From Leucaena leucocephala (Eukaryota > Streptophyta > Magnoliopsida > Fabales > Fabaceae): 64,000 nucleotides of DNA. Position 1 is the stretch's first letter. The number at the start of each line of letters is the position of its first letter. The stretch is taken from NCBI GenBank assembly GCA_037074615.1, contig CM073519.1, positions 23,705,001-23,769,000 of the forward strand, in the 5' to 3' direction. The notes beneath the pieces are model-generated. The model saw only the letters and a program-made list of their open reading frames with translations. It had not been told where the DNA came from and did no database searches. Below, piece by piece: positions 1 through 11,448 of this stretch. The position numbers were made by a program, and so were the translations under genes.

Positions 1-289
1 CTTTTATTATTGTTAATGACTTTTGCTTTCATTTCATTCACTTGTTATCATTCTGTATCATTATTATTAAATTAAAAATACCAAAAATATTTTATTCAAA
101 TTCATTTTAATCCTTGGTATCTCAAATCAAACCCCATGTTATAGCTTAGATTGCATTGTATTTAGTTATTTAGAGATTTAATTTCATTTTTGGCTCCTCA
201 AGAGAGAATGACATGAGGTTGCACTATACGTAATCCTTAGTTTAATTTTTGAAGTAACCCTAAGGTAACATCGGACTTAAGTTATTTCA
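1..289 (+). repeat. 3' end of an Athila-like gypsy 5' LTR (cut by window edge)
   Basis: This AT-rich non-coding stretch directly precedes a primer-binding-site-like sequence at 292-310 and ends in ...ttatttca, the CA end expected of an LTR. A gag relic of Athila type follows in the same orientation. The LTR start lies outside the window, so length and target duplication cannot be judged. The assignment is by position and has no second copy in the window to compare with. Confidence 0.55.
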
Positions 290-291
290 AG

Positions 292-310
292 TAGTGCTAT
301 TGCCGGGGAG
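292..310 (+). other. Primer-binding site, tRNA-Asp type, first Athila-like element
   Basis: The sequence tagtgctattgccggggag differs at three positions from the tRNA-Asp-complementary site (tggcgccattgccggggag) typical of Athila-type gypsy elements. It would prime minus-strand DNA synthesis. A closely similar site is at 31718-31735 in the second Athila-like element. Confidence 0.7.
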
Positions 311-613
311 CCAAGAAATCAGTTCCCTAGTAACTAAGTGTCAAATAACATAGATTGGGATTTATTTGTTGAGCCTTTTGTCTAAGTGTTTATCTAGTTA
401 ATATTGCCTAATTTTTGCATTTTCATTAAAAAAATAAATATTTAGGTTCAATTTATTTGGTTCTTCCTTTTTCTTTTTTATTGTTTTTTTTCTTTGTTTG
501 ATTCATTTTATTTTATTTGGTTTTTCATTTATTTTGGTCTTTTTGTCTGACAACTACCTCTAGTGAATACTTGTCTGTTAGTGATTCTGAATAAAAAATC
601 ATGACTGGTTTTA
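311..613 (+). other. Untranslated leader of first Athila-like element
   Basis: AT- and T-rich non-coding sequence between the primer-binding site and the first gag codons. No conserved motif is visible. It lacks the GTCGCGAC-type array found at the same place in the second Athila-like element. Confidence 0.4.
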
Positions 614-1383
614 ATGGTAATAATGGATATAATTTGGTTTAATGGGAACAATAAATATGGTGAGAATATCTTATGGTATAATGATGAGAATAATAGAAGC
701 ATAAGGGAGATTTATACTTCTAATGTTAATTATGATCCTTATGGCTTTTATACTGATGATATGAACCTTGAAATTAAAGGAGAATTAATTTTTTCCTTAC
801 ATAGATTTTATGACTTTGTAGGTGATGATCCCTACTCTAACACCATAACCCAGGTTGGAGAGATCACCCTAACCTTAGATGGGGTGGGGATCAAGGCAAT
901 ACGCAAGGAAAATTTTCACATCAAATGGAGTCTAATTAAGAGGCATCATCTTCTTTTTCTAAAGGTAATGGACTTGCTATGCTTATTGATGGCATTGCCA
1001 AGATTATTTCAAAATTAAACCATTAAGAGACACAAAATGAAGCTAAGTTGAATGCTATAGAGAATAAGACAAACTTATGTCTATAAATTGTATTCTCTAA
1101 GTTAGAGTAGGAGACTAAGCATGAGAACTCGAACACTTTTGTTACTCAAATCTCTAACAACTTGAGTGAACAACAAGCAAAGAGTACTGGTGTTATGCTC
1201 TCTAACATAGTGATAAATCATAAATCTTTGAAGGTAAGAACATTGAGAAATGGTAAGGAAATTGGAGCTAAGAAAGTGAAATTTGAAGAAGATGAAGAGG
1301 ATGAAGAACCAATTGATGATGAAATAGAAGTTGAGTCTCCTTCTACTAACACAGCTCAAGAAACTTTTCAAGCTAAGAAATAA
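614..1383 (+). pseudogene. Athila-like gag relic with central deletion
   Basis: This is a decayed capsid gene of a Ty3/gypsy element. Its N-terminal part (RSIREIYTSNVNYDP, then an acidic/aromatic stretch) matches the N-terminal gag of the second Athila-like element (RSIRELTSSNANFDP at about 32655). From 847, in another frame, it reads NPGWRDHPNLRWG, a C-terminal Athila gag signature, so the central capsid region has been deleted. Several stops and a frameshift follow. The last part, 1162-1383, reads NHKSLKVRTLRNGKE and then an acidic tail, the counterpart of the LRSGK segment at the end of gag. It cannot encode a working capsid. Confidence 0.75.
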
Positions 1384-1752
1384 GCCTCACTCAATCTGAA
1401 AGCCAACAAAAAAAGAAGCTCTTGTAGGAGTCTCAAAAACAACTATTAGTGCAAAATTATAAAGAGGAAACAACTTTCGTGAAGAGACCAGTGGAGAAAG
1501 GATCATCTTTTGACTTAAAAGGTGATGAGATTGATGTGCATGAGCCTGACAGTTGTGACATGGTTGTGAAGCATGATTATGCATCTACTTGTTTATCCCT
1601 TTTAGCACATGACTCTTTAACCATATTCCCTTCTCATCTTGATATATGTTTTAGTGATGTGTTGAGGACAATACATAGTTTAAGTGTGGGGAGTGATTAC
1701 TTTTGTTGATTTATTTTGCTACTACCTGGATTGCTATTAATCTAAAATAATC
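1384..1752 (+). other. 3' untranslated block of first Athila-like element
   Basis: The segment gttgaggacaatacatag followed by ttaagtgtgggga (1661-1693) matches the conserved post-integrase motif of Athila/Tat elements. The same motif is at 55736-55772 in the second copy. It follows gag almost directly, so protease, RT, RNase H and integrase are missing: this copy is a deletion derivative. A 86-codon open frame across 1449-1709 overlaps the motif and has no recognisable product. Confidence 0.6.
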
Positions 1753-2986
1753 TGAAAAATTCAAAAGAAAAATTGAAACCCCTCAAGATGGATTTATAGC
1801 TTGAATACTTCTGCTTCTCAACACTCTCCTTAAGATAGGAGACAGCTTGGATGTGAGCAACATCATTATAGAATAACCATAACTTTGAATTATTAAACTA
1901 TTTGTGACCGCTGAACTAAAGTTGATTGGATCTTTAATTTAGATCTTAAGACAAAGTTACGAACTTGATGAAGAACATCATTATTAGAGACCTAACAAGA
2001 ATATTTGCAAGAGAGGAACTTAATAAAGGATACAATGATGATGATTCTCACGGACAGAAGAGGGATTTTTTTCTACCATGTGGAGTGGGACTTGCGAATT
2101 ATAAACTCTATGAATTCACACACTCACAGACAGAAAAGTTATACTTTTGTGAAGTTGAGAGACAATGTTATCCAATGAGAAACTATTTCAGTGCACTGAG
2201 CACTTTTATTCTTCCTATGATCTTGGGATATATGATAAAATGATATTTCATTTGGCTAGGAATGTGAACAGGGTGAAAGTTATAACGCCAGAGAAATTTG
2301 TGAGAGTCTGAAGTTGTAAGGTGCCCAATATTTGCAAGCTGAGGGAAAATTTCCCATAGACAAAATTAATAGAGGAGACTGTGTCTATATCTCTTAAAAC
2401 TAAAGGTAATAGTGGAGACTAAGTCTCAAACTCTTAAGGCCAAAGAAGAGACAAACAATCAAGGGAAAATGCAGAGAAAAACTTAGAGCATAGTTGATGA
2501 GGAGAACACATGCGTAGAGATGGGTCATATCACACATATAGTGCTTTTAGATGTTGAGTGAATTCACGATCGTAGAGGGAACTTGAAGGAAAAAAATGAC
2601 TTTTTGAAGGCGTGCCTTCTTTTCAAACATGACCTTCTTCTTTTTCTTCTTCTGCGAGACCTTAACCAATATTTAATATTCCTACCCTAGTACCATATGA
2701 AAATTTGAAAGATTAAAATTAGAGAAGAAATAAATGCCTCAAAATGTTATTAATCCTTTAATGAATGAGAATACAAATATGCCTTTATATAGGCAAAAAA
2801 TATAAGCTAATAGACAAAACCTAATAGCTATCGTAATCCTAATATATCAAATTTATTCTTCTAAAATATGATAACATAATATTTAAATATGATCCTAAAT
2901 AATATCCAAAATTAATTTTAGATAATTAATTAAATAACTAATAAAATATAATTAATTAATTATTAATTCTAAACTAGAGCATCTCG
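1753..2986 (-). mobile_element. Possible short copia-like element, heavily decayed
   Basis: Tentative. On the minus strand, 2695-2986 has LTR-like features: it is bordered by sequence resembling a damaged initiator-Met primer-binding site (accctagtacca), it contains a TATA-like cctttatatagg at about 2779, and it ends in ...tcgaca. At 1806-1850 a ctcaaca end followed by ctctccttaagatagg resembles an LTR/polypurine-tract junction in reverse. The two putative LTRs align poorly and I found no target duplication. Between them is sequence with no recognised protein, including an unassigned 92-codon open frame at 1965-2243. Confidence 0.25.
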
Positions 2987-4450
2987 ACACATGTCCATGA
3001 TGACAAGTAGGTGAGTAATCGTATCGGTGAATCATATAAACCAGCTGATCCATGAAGGGGTCATCTATACAACAAGTACAGTTGTTGGTAAGGGAGTAAA
3101 CCTATTTCCTAATCGATTAAGGATAGAGCTTGGGAGCTAATAAAGGTAATTAATTTTAAATCTACATTAGTTATTTAAACGAATAGATAGTTTGATTTAA
3201 TGTAATTATTAAAAATAAACATTTTGTTTATATAATTAAAAAGTAAATTGTAGTTGAAGAGGATTTACATGTGGATACCCTCAATAAGTTAGGGGAGGAC
3301 TGAAGGAATAGGAGGCTAGCCTTGTTTCATCTGGTGAATGGTGATGGGATGCAGAATAAGGAGGAGATAGGGAACGAGGTGCCTAATTGATGCCCTACGC
3401 AAGATTGGAGGGAGTATGTGAGATATTAGTTTACTCTAGAGGTGAGGGTATGGATTTATTTAGTTAAGTATAGAATATTTAATTTTTTGTTGAGCTGACT
3501 GATTATAATGCAATTTGTTTTAGGAAGTGTGCTATAGAGGTGCCACTAGCATTAGTTAGTAGACTATACGCCACAAGAAGGTTTGAGACCCTCTTCAGTT
3601 CTTACTATGAGATCTTAGTAGAGAAATTAATTAGATGTTATGATATCAAATAGTTACATTTAATGTTTAAATATTTACTTAAGATTAACTTTTAGGATAA
3701 GAGGTTTATGGTGGAGCAGGCAAACACGCTTACCATGGACGCGATGTGAGTTGAGCTGTACAGGCCTCAAGACAACACTCCTACTTCAGAAGATGTTGAA
3801 AAAGTTGTTGAAAGTATATAATTGTTATAATTTTGCATTTTTATAAGTAATTAACACTTTTTGTTTACTTTTTCTAATCATTTTTTAAAAACATCAGGCT
3901 GATGCAGAGATATGGGAGTTATAGGGTCTACCTTAGATCCTATCGTATCACTATTAGTGGGTCATGGCTGACCTCAACACCCAAATAAAGTCAGTGGACT
4001 CAGTATTGGTCCCACACAAATGAGACTAAGACATTCGAGTGGTGCCAGCCATTCAAACACCCATTCATCCTCTCAGTGACAAGCTGCACTGTTCCAGACG
4101 AGCACAAGAGTTAGGTGGCAAAATTCAAATGTCTATGGAATAGCTTCATGACAAGGTCATACGTGAGATGAATGAAGGTCCATTGTCTATGGAGACCAAG
4201 ATAGCATCTAGGAAGCATACGCAAGTGGCCTATATACGGCGCAGTCTATTCAAAGCCAATTTGACACATTTAGGGAGACCGCATAGGCCTTCCTTCTGGC
4301 CACTTTCACACAAATTCTAAGTAGCTTGACTCCTCTGCCAATGCCTAAGATTCGCATGCCACCTATTGTGCTACGATTCCCAGTGCCCTCGCCACTATCC
4401 CTGCCAGCTGGACAATACTAGACACCCCATATCTGAATAAGGATGTGCAT
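2987..4450 (+). pseudogene. Decayed coding remains, possibly plant DNA-transposon protein
   Basis: Short plus-strand open stretches broken by stops recur here, for example QDWREYVRY near 3400, EQANTLTMDAM near 3715 and SQFDTFRETA near 4255. Their spacing and the proline-rich tail at about 4320-4420 resemble the plant transposase family found in En/Spm-type elements (Transposase_24), with a CACTA relic just downstream. The resemblance is weak and by eye only. AT-rich intron-like gaps (3140-3240, 3830-3890) separate the blocks. Nothing functional remains. Confidence 0.25.
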
Positions 4451-4754
4451 GATGATGTTCATCATCCCTAAGTTTATTTATCCATTTATTGTTTAAATTT
4501 TGTAAAACATTATAGTTTATTTAACAATTTTGATCTGGATATTTTGAATTTTGTATTATAAATTTTAATTTTCCTATTTTTAGAAATATTATCCTTAATC
4601 TTACTAACTCTATTAGTTATGATTTGGAACTGAACCCATTAATATCATTTACAAAATTTTCTAACAATTTGCTTTGAAAATGCCTAAGTCTAGTGTTTGT
4701 TAGACAATTTGAGGTGGTTGTTAACCTTTACAAATAGTACATGTTTGAAATTAT
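4451..4754. other. AT-rich spacer, nothing recognised
   Basis: No open frame, repeat or motif that I can assign. It lies between the decayed coding remains and the 80-81 bp array. I looked for a CACTA terminus here and did not find a convincing one. Confidence 0.5.
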
Positions 4755-4996
4755 TTCAAACTAACTGTCACATATTTGTAGAAGTTATAAACGACTACAA
4801 ATTTCCAAATTAAAATATAAATTTCCTTCCAACATTCAAACTGACTGTCGCACATTTGAAGCAGTTATAAACCCCTAAAAATGTCCCAATTTGAAATATG
4901 AATTTTTGTCTAATGTTCAAACTGATTGTCCCACATTTGAAGCAATTATAAACCCCTACAAATGTCGAAATTTGAAATCTGAATTTCCCTCTAATG
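4755..4996 (+). repeat. Three-unit 80-81 bp tandem repeat, probably CACTA subterminal
   Basis: Units start at 4755, 4835 and 4916, each opening with ttcaaact and containing a cacatttgaagcagttata-like core and a gaaat-rich half. A partial fourth unit starts at 4997. The array sits about 200 bp upstream of a CACTA transposase-associated domain, where CACTA elements often carry short subterminal repeats. The array itself is seen directly; the link to CACTA is inference. Confidence 0.65.
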
Positions 4997-5193
4997 TTCA
5001 AATTTAGTATGATCAATTTGTATTGGTTTAGTAATGGCTACAAATGTGCGACTGTTGTTTAACTAAAAACTATTACAAAAGTTTGACCTTTAGGGCTCCT
5101 CCTTATAAGGGAAGAAACTTTAGTTTAACTAAATAATAACTTACAATAAAGCTTTTACTCTCACTTGTTCTCTAGATATTCTCTATAAAAGTA

Positions 5194-5328
5194 ATGGATA
5201 AGACTTGGATAAATGTGCTTCGTGCATCCTCACAATATTTAGCTGGATTCAACTCTTTCTTGGATTTTATGTACAATAATGCATCGGTCAATAGTAAGAT
5301 TCAGTGTCCATGCCCTATATGTAATTTC
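5194..5328 (+). pseudogene. CACTA transposase-associated domain, N-terminal part, split by SIRE-like insertion
   Basis: An ATG at 5194 opens 45 codons beginning MDKTWINVLRASSQYLAGF and ending in a cysteine pattern CPCPIC. This is the start of the Transpos_assoc domain found at the N terminus of En/Spm (CACTA) transposases. The frame stops because a 23.3 kb copia element was inserted after codon 45. It continues in frame at 28674 (KKWHSRNIVMDHL...) once the insert and one copy of the atttc duplication are removed. The rest of the transposase is absent. Confidence 0.75.
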
Positions 5329-7907
5329 TATTAAATCTAATATTTTGATGATGACAATTAATTGAGAAAATATTTAAAAGAATTTCATAAATTGAACTTT
5401 ACTAATAAAAAATATTTATCCATAAGCTTATTGATAAGATAGTTATTTGATAAATCATAAAGAACTTTTAAAGGAAAATATGCTTTCTGAAAGGTATTTA
5501 TCAATGAATTATTCGATAAGATTTCTTATCGATAAAGACTTCGATAAATCAATCATGTTTAGTTGAGAAAATTCTAAGTCACACTATTCTTAAAATTAAA
5601 ATTATTCGAAGCTCTATTCGGTAAGTAGACTTATCAAACAAGCCTTTGATAAGATTTGAAAAGACTCAGTTTGTTAATGAAAAGTTTTATCAAAGAGTTT
5701 ATTGAACCATGGATTTATTGATAAGATATTCAATCAATCAACTATATTTTTCAAAAGAAGAAATTCAACTTTTAAAGGCTAATTTATCGAAGGCCTATTT
5801 GATAAAAGGATTTATTGAATAACTCTTTGATAAATAGATAAAAAATTTTGACTATTCAAAAGTATTGATAAATGATTTCTCATATATTTCACCATTTGCG
5901 TTTGATATTCTGTTTTATAAAATCCTATGATCAGAGATTTGAAAAGGTTTACAAGTTTAAATTTGATCACAAAAGATGTTTTAATTAGGATCATTGTAAG
6001 GTTTGTATTCAAAAATAATTTTCATAGTATTTTAATTGATGAATTGTCTTCTTCTCAAATTGATCTTAGAAAATATGTTATATATATCTAAAAGATAAAT
6101 TGGCAGAAAGAGAAGGAAAATTGTTTCAAAATTCAAATAACTATAATTCATATATGATTTGATTGTTTTAAATGTTTTGATGATGATTCAGTTCCTATAA
6201 TATTTGATTAACTTGTTTGAATAATTTATATATTGTTTAGACTTGAAATTATGAAGATTAGATTATTCATGAAAGATTCAAAGTCTAATTCATTACGCTC
6301 TTATTGATGAACTATCCAATCAGGCCATTCATCAAAGAGATATTTGATAAGATCCTTTGTTAAGCTTAATCTGTTAAAACTCTTATTGATAAGTGTTGGA
6401 ATAACTTTGATGAGCTTATAATTATTTGAATGTGATTTAATGAATGATCTTCCTAAGTTTATAGTCTGATTTTATTTGGCCTACTTGCTAAATGATTATA
6501 AGCTCATAAATTGTTCTGATCTTAAAAAAACTCATTGAGCTTATAATCTTATATCTTGTGAAAATGCTCTAATATGTTAAATTATATTTTTGATCCTATT
6601 TGATGAATGATCTTATGAGTTATGATTTCCAAATATGATTATGATTTGATAAAAGATCAGTGAAAGTTCAAAGTCTATGTTTGAAAAGATTTGAAAAGAA
6701 TGTTATTTTGTATGTATATATAAGCTAATCAAAGAATTAATTTATCGAAGAATATTTCAATAAATGATGTATTATGAAATATAGCGATAAATCTAAAAGC
6801 ATATCTTTTAACAGAATAATTTTTAAAGAGTTTATTGATAAGGACATTTATCTAATATCTATTTGATAAATCATGAACTATCTTTTTACAATTCATTGAA
6901 GATTTATCGATATACTTTTCAATAAGATGGATTATCGAAGAATTGCTGGATAAGATCGTAACTGTTTCAAAGCAATTTTCAAGCCATTTATCAAAGACCT
7001 TTTTGATAAGGGTGTTCTTTTATAAGTCAAGCCAATTTGCCAAAGGACTTTTTAAACCAGACTTTATCATATTCTGATATTAATTCTAAATCATTTAGAA
7101 ATACTTGCTATATGTTTACACTGATTATATATCATTATTAAAGCATGTTTTAAGATTTTTTGTAGAGTAAATTGAAGAAAATGATCACAGAGCAACAAGA
7201 GCCAAATGCCTACGTCAGCAAATAACGACTATATTTCAACACAACTATCTCAACATCTACTTCAAGGCTTCAACGAATTTATGAACAACAAAGTATAAAA
7301 GAAGAAGGAGCCAAAGTAAGAAAACTAAAGAAGATGGAAGACTTAACTAGAAAAGCTTACAATGCATTTTGATCATATTTATTGGGTCTCCATTTTACTC
7401 TATTTCTCATATTTGATTCAGAACATATCGGATTGTTATGAAGAGAGAGAAACTTAAATTTTATGATCTCAAGTGTTTATCATATTCACTTTGCTGAGAG
7501 AGTCTTATTTGTAACAATTAACTTTTCATATCATTTAAGAGTGGGAATCTCTTGAGTAACTTTATTGGTTTTAAGGGGAGTGAAAGGGATTCTCACTAGA
7601 AAACCTTATAGGTTGTTGTAAATGGGAGTGTGAGAGATCCACACGTTGATTGTACAAAGTCACCAAGATCCCATTGGATCTTAGAATATAGTTGAACACT
7701 CAAAAAGGAGTTTTGGGGACTGGACGTAGGCCTAGTAAATTGGAACCATTATAAATCAACTTATGCAATCATTCTTCAACAACTTCTTCTTATGGCGATA
7801 TCATTCTAAACTCTACTCTTTAAATTTATTTTAAATATCTTTAGAGTTTTCAAATATTTTAAAAATTACCTAATTCACCCCTTTTGGTTGATAAGCTAGA
7901 TTCAATA
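5329..7907 (+). repeat. 5' LTR of SIRE-like element
   Basis: About 2579 bp. It begins tattaaatctaat (TG decayed to TA) and ends tagattcaata (CA decayed to TA). The intact termini in the other LTR, tgttaaatcta and tagattcaaca, form near-perfect short inverted ends. It is very AT-rich and full of ttatcgataa-like and tttgataa-like words. The 3' portion, with an attcacccc stretch near 7873, is typical of this copia group. It shows no insertion inside it. Confidence 0.85.
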
Positions 7908-7909
7908 AT

Positions 7910-7922
7910 TGGTATAAGAGTA
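7910..7922 (+). other. Primer-binding site, initiator-Met type (SIRE-like element)
   Basis: tggtataagagta lies two bases after the LTR end. It matches the initiator methionine tRNA-complementary site (tggtatcagagc) with a few changes, the usual site for copia elements. Confidence 0.75.
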
Positions 7923-7948
7923 GGTCACTTGTTTAAAAGGATTTAACG

Positions 7949-8855
7949 ATGTCAAGTGCAAAGATCATGGTTGTATTTGATTGTGAAATATTTTCTGAAG
8001 GTTTTGATATCACTATTCATCCTATTTTAGAAAATTCTTAGTTTTTGTATTTGAAAGGTCGGATGACTATATGTTTTAAAACGCTTGATTTTGACATAAG
8101 AAAAATCCTTTTAAATTATTTTGATTTTAAACCTATAAAGGATTGGAATAAAAATGAAAAGAAATTATTTTCTTTAAACCTCAAAGCAATGAAAATTTTA
8201 TACAATGATTTATCTGAAAGTGATTTTTTGAAAATCAAATATTGCTATAATGTTAGAGATATTTTCAATACTAAAATTCTTCTATTCCTCTAACAATAGC
8301 ATTCAAGCTTATAGTATTGATAGTTCATTGTTACATGAAAGTTACAAGTCTACTCTTGATGAACAAATGGAAGATGGTTTGGAGAAATGAGAAGTCATAG
8401 AACATCTTCATATCAACATGAAGGAGAGGAAGAAAAGATTCAAGAAGATCTCAATGTATATGATGAATTATCATTCAGAGCTCAACATCTTATAATGGTA
8501 AAAAGTTCCAATTCTTCTTATAGATTTAACAAAAATGATTTTAAAAGTTTTCATGACATGATTTTTCAACTAATTATTGATGAAAGTAAAATATTTTACA
8601 TCTTAAAGATATCACTATCACTGAAGTATCATCTAGGAAGAAAGAAATTTTACAAAAGGATTATAATCTACTTCCATTAGACCAACATAATACATGAAGA
8701 TATAACTCTAAAGTATATCATTTTGTTATCTATAACTATTGTGAAAAACTAGATCATATTTCTCACAATTGCTATTTTAGAAGAAATTCTAATGTGAAAA
8801 ATAAATTTGTTTGGGCTCCTAAAGGACTATCAAAGTCTAAAACTAATGCTCAAGG
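7949..8855 (+). pseudogene. SIRE-like gag relic
   Basis: The capsid gene starts at ATG 7949, has an in-frame stop at 8039, then reads YLKGRMTICFKTLDFDI and WNKNEKKLFSLNLKAMKILY, which matches the capsid core of SIRE-type copia Gag. Frameshifts follow after 8293. At about 8720-8770 a zinc knuckle is recognisable (C-x4-H-x4-C present, first Cys changed to Tyr), followed by RRNSNVKNKFVWAPKG. The reading then meets the LTR insertion at 8856 and resumes for a few codons after 11444 (NAQGP across the junction, with two stops in the following VPK segment). It is not functional. Confidence 0.75.
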
Positions 8856-11443
8856 TATAACATCCTCATTTTCATACGTCTTAGGGACCAAACAGTAGCA
8901 TCTAGAACTACTTTCAAGGCTGTTGAAGTCAAATTACTCAAGCTGGAATTTTACTCTGGTGCGTACTGTTCACTGTGCAAATTTCAGAGAAGTGACCTAA
9001 CTTCGAAAAATCATAACTAATTCTATAAAAATCAGAATGGAGTGGTTCAAATTGCTACACGAAGCCAACATAATAATATTTCAGGTAAAAATGACTCATT
9101 GACCACACCTTGACCATGTCAACGTTGGTCAACATTCTGAAATCACTGTTCATCCAGCGTCTTGTCCCTGATTCTAGCATTCTGGTCCCAACTTTGATAA
9201 ATCATATCTTTATGTGTAGACATCCAAATGAGACATTCTATATATCAAATTGAAGCTTGGAATGTCTACTATTTACTGGTAAAATGTCATACATTTATTC
9301 AATCATTTACTATTTATAATTACAGCTCAAATGTCATTGCCTCTATCACGAGTTACTGTTCACAGTGACAATTTCTAGCAATTATACATACATGAATCAC
9401 ATATCAATCATACTAAGCAATTAACATCTCCTCATGTATCTTTATCTCCTCCATCTTGAGAAGACCTGCTGTAATTGGATTGATATGGAAGGGGTGAGAT
9501 TTCTGGGGAAATCTCAATAGCAAACAACACTAAATAATGCATGCATTAATGTGAATACTTGTGCTTGCTTGTGAAAGTGTTAACATTGCATAATGTGCAT
9601 GCTTCCATGTTACATATGAAATACAATTGGCCAAAGTAATCATAGGAACAGAGCTTCATACATAAGCACATATTCAACACAATTCAACAAAGCCATAGAA
9701 CATCAAGCATAACATTCAATGCATACAAGTTTAGGATAAGTTTACTACCTGGCATATAGCTTTCCTCTAGCTTTTAGCCTTTGCTCTAAGATTCCTTCTT
9801 TTCATAGGTCATAGCCTATACATAGCATAATAATATCTTCATTATTATTCTATCAGTATAGCTTTATTTAATTCATGCATAGCTAGGGGTAATATTCTTA
9901 CTCTGACATTCCCTTGGCTTTCTTTCTATCTATAGCTACCTTTATTAATAGAGATATTTCTCTATTCTAACCACTAAGAGCAATCCTCTACTTTATTAGA
10001 GCAGGGACTAGATAACTTTCTTACCTCATTCCTAAGCTTTGCCCAGTCCCTTGACTCCTCAGACTGCTCCTGGCTCCACCAGAACTCCTTCCTTTCTTTC
10101 TTTCTTCCTCTCTTCCTCTCTTCTTTCTCTTCCTTTTCTTGCTAGATCCGTGGTGTGCCTTGGAATGGGAGGGGATTGGCCTATTTATAGGTGAGAGGAG
10201 GTGGAATGAATGGTCTAGATTGATTCATGATGAATGGCCCAGATTGCTTGCTTCCTCAAGAAGCTTTGCCTGCATCATTATGATGACATCACCCTCCTTG
10301 ATGACTCACCACTCATGACATCATCTAGGACACCTCAAGGGTATATGTGGCAAAATGTGGGGTCCTTGGGACACCTCACCAGCTGACTCAGCCTTTTTAG
10401 ATAGTTCCAGAGTCTTTTCCCTGAATGGACGGCTGAGATTGTGCCACGTGTCCTCTTGCTTTTTCTCCTTTTTCTCTAATCATGCCATGTGTCCTTTGCT
10501 TTTCCTCTTTTACTGTAATCATGCCATGTAGCACATTGTGGGCCCCATTTATGTCCTCTCATGATTCCAGATCACTTTACCCAGTTCTATCTTGGACCGG
10601 GTCACTTTACTTTATTGAAAAAGCACTAAAACATTATTTTAATGCCTCTTGGGCCCACATTACTCTTGGGCTACGTTTTTGGGCCTTGGATTGTCATCTT
10701 GGATTTCTAACCAAGCCCAAACACTCTGGTGGCTCAGTTCCCAAGGAACATCCTTAGTAAATTACCATAATGCCCTTACTACCTCTTTAGTACTTCTAGG
10801 GGCACTATTGTCTTTTCATACCTTACCAGAGTATCTCTTGACCCTGGTCAACTATCCATATACCCTTTCTTAACTATCTAACCTTAGTCAAATGATCATA
10901 ATGCCCTTTGTCTGACTCTGACTTAATGACACAACACAGTGGCATACCTTCAGTGGTATTTTTGTAATTCTTTATTTTTCTCGGTCTTTACTAGCCCTGA
11001 CCCACATACTTATCTGAAAATATCCCTGGGCCTATAAGGTGCCATTCTGGACCCTCTGTATGATCCACTATCTTCATGGGCTCAATTCCCGAGAAATTCC
11101 CCCGAAACCTATTTATCGGGTCTTTTAATCCACTGTAAATTCTGTAGTAAATTCTACAGAACTCCTTTTTGGGCTCTATCAATTTTAGAAATTCTTATAT
11201 TAATTATAGGATTTTACTGCCACATTTTATCTGATTCTGAGGTCTAGAGCATACTGTATTAATTTTTCTTTTCTTTGGAAATTAATATAAATCTTTCGGG
11301 ACCTCTTATCAGAACTTTGTGTTGCATCACACTGATCAGCATAATTTTCTCTATTTACTGAGACCTCTGCTCAACAGGGTCTAGTAGCATCCCTTTTTCA
11401 GGCTATATACTGGGCTTTTAAGCCTAAAAATTGGGATATGACA
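8856..11443 (-). mobile_element. Solo LTR, Tekay/Del-like gypsy, family A (longest copy)
   Basis: 2588 bp, reverse orientation, flanked by the exact duplication caagg (8851-8855, 11444-11448). The ends read tataacatcc (TG decayed) and gggatatgaca, matching tgtaacatcc/ggatatgaca of related copies. There is no internal region or second LTR, so it is a solo LTR left by recombination. It holds a TATA box, a pyrimidine-rich stretch at 10090-10140, three actgttca words (8965, 9145, 9355) and repeated ttgacc/ggtcaa words at 9095-9135. The segment 10870-11400 is shortened in the other family A copies. Open frames at 10482-10873 lie in the LTR and are not genes. Confidence 0.85.
10181..10190 (-). promoter_or_regulatory. 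TATA box of family A LTR (8856-11443)
   Basis: ctataaatag on the minus strand, preceding a purine-rich gaaaga tract and following the U3 part of the LTR. The same word is at the same place in four other family A copies, so it is probably the retrotransposon promoter. Confidence 0.6.
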
Positions 11444-11448
11444 CAAGG

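Noticed and set aside
10482..10873. Overlapping plus-strand open frames of 91 and 74 codons
   Set aside because: They lie in a family A LTR and recur in other LTR copies only as broken sequence.
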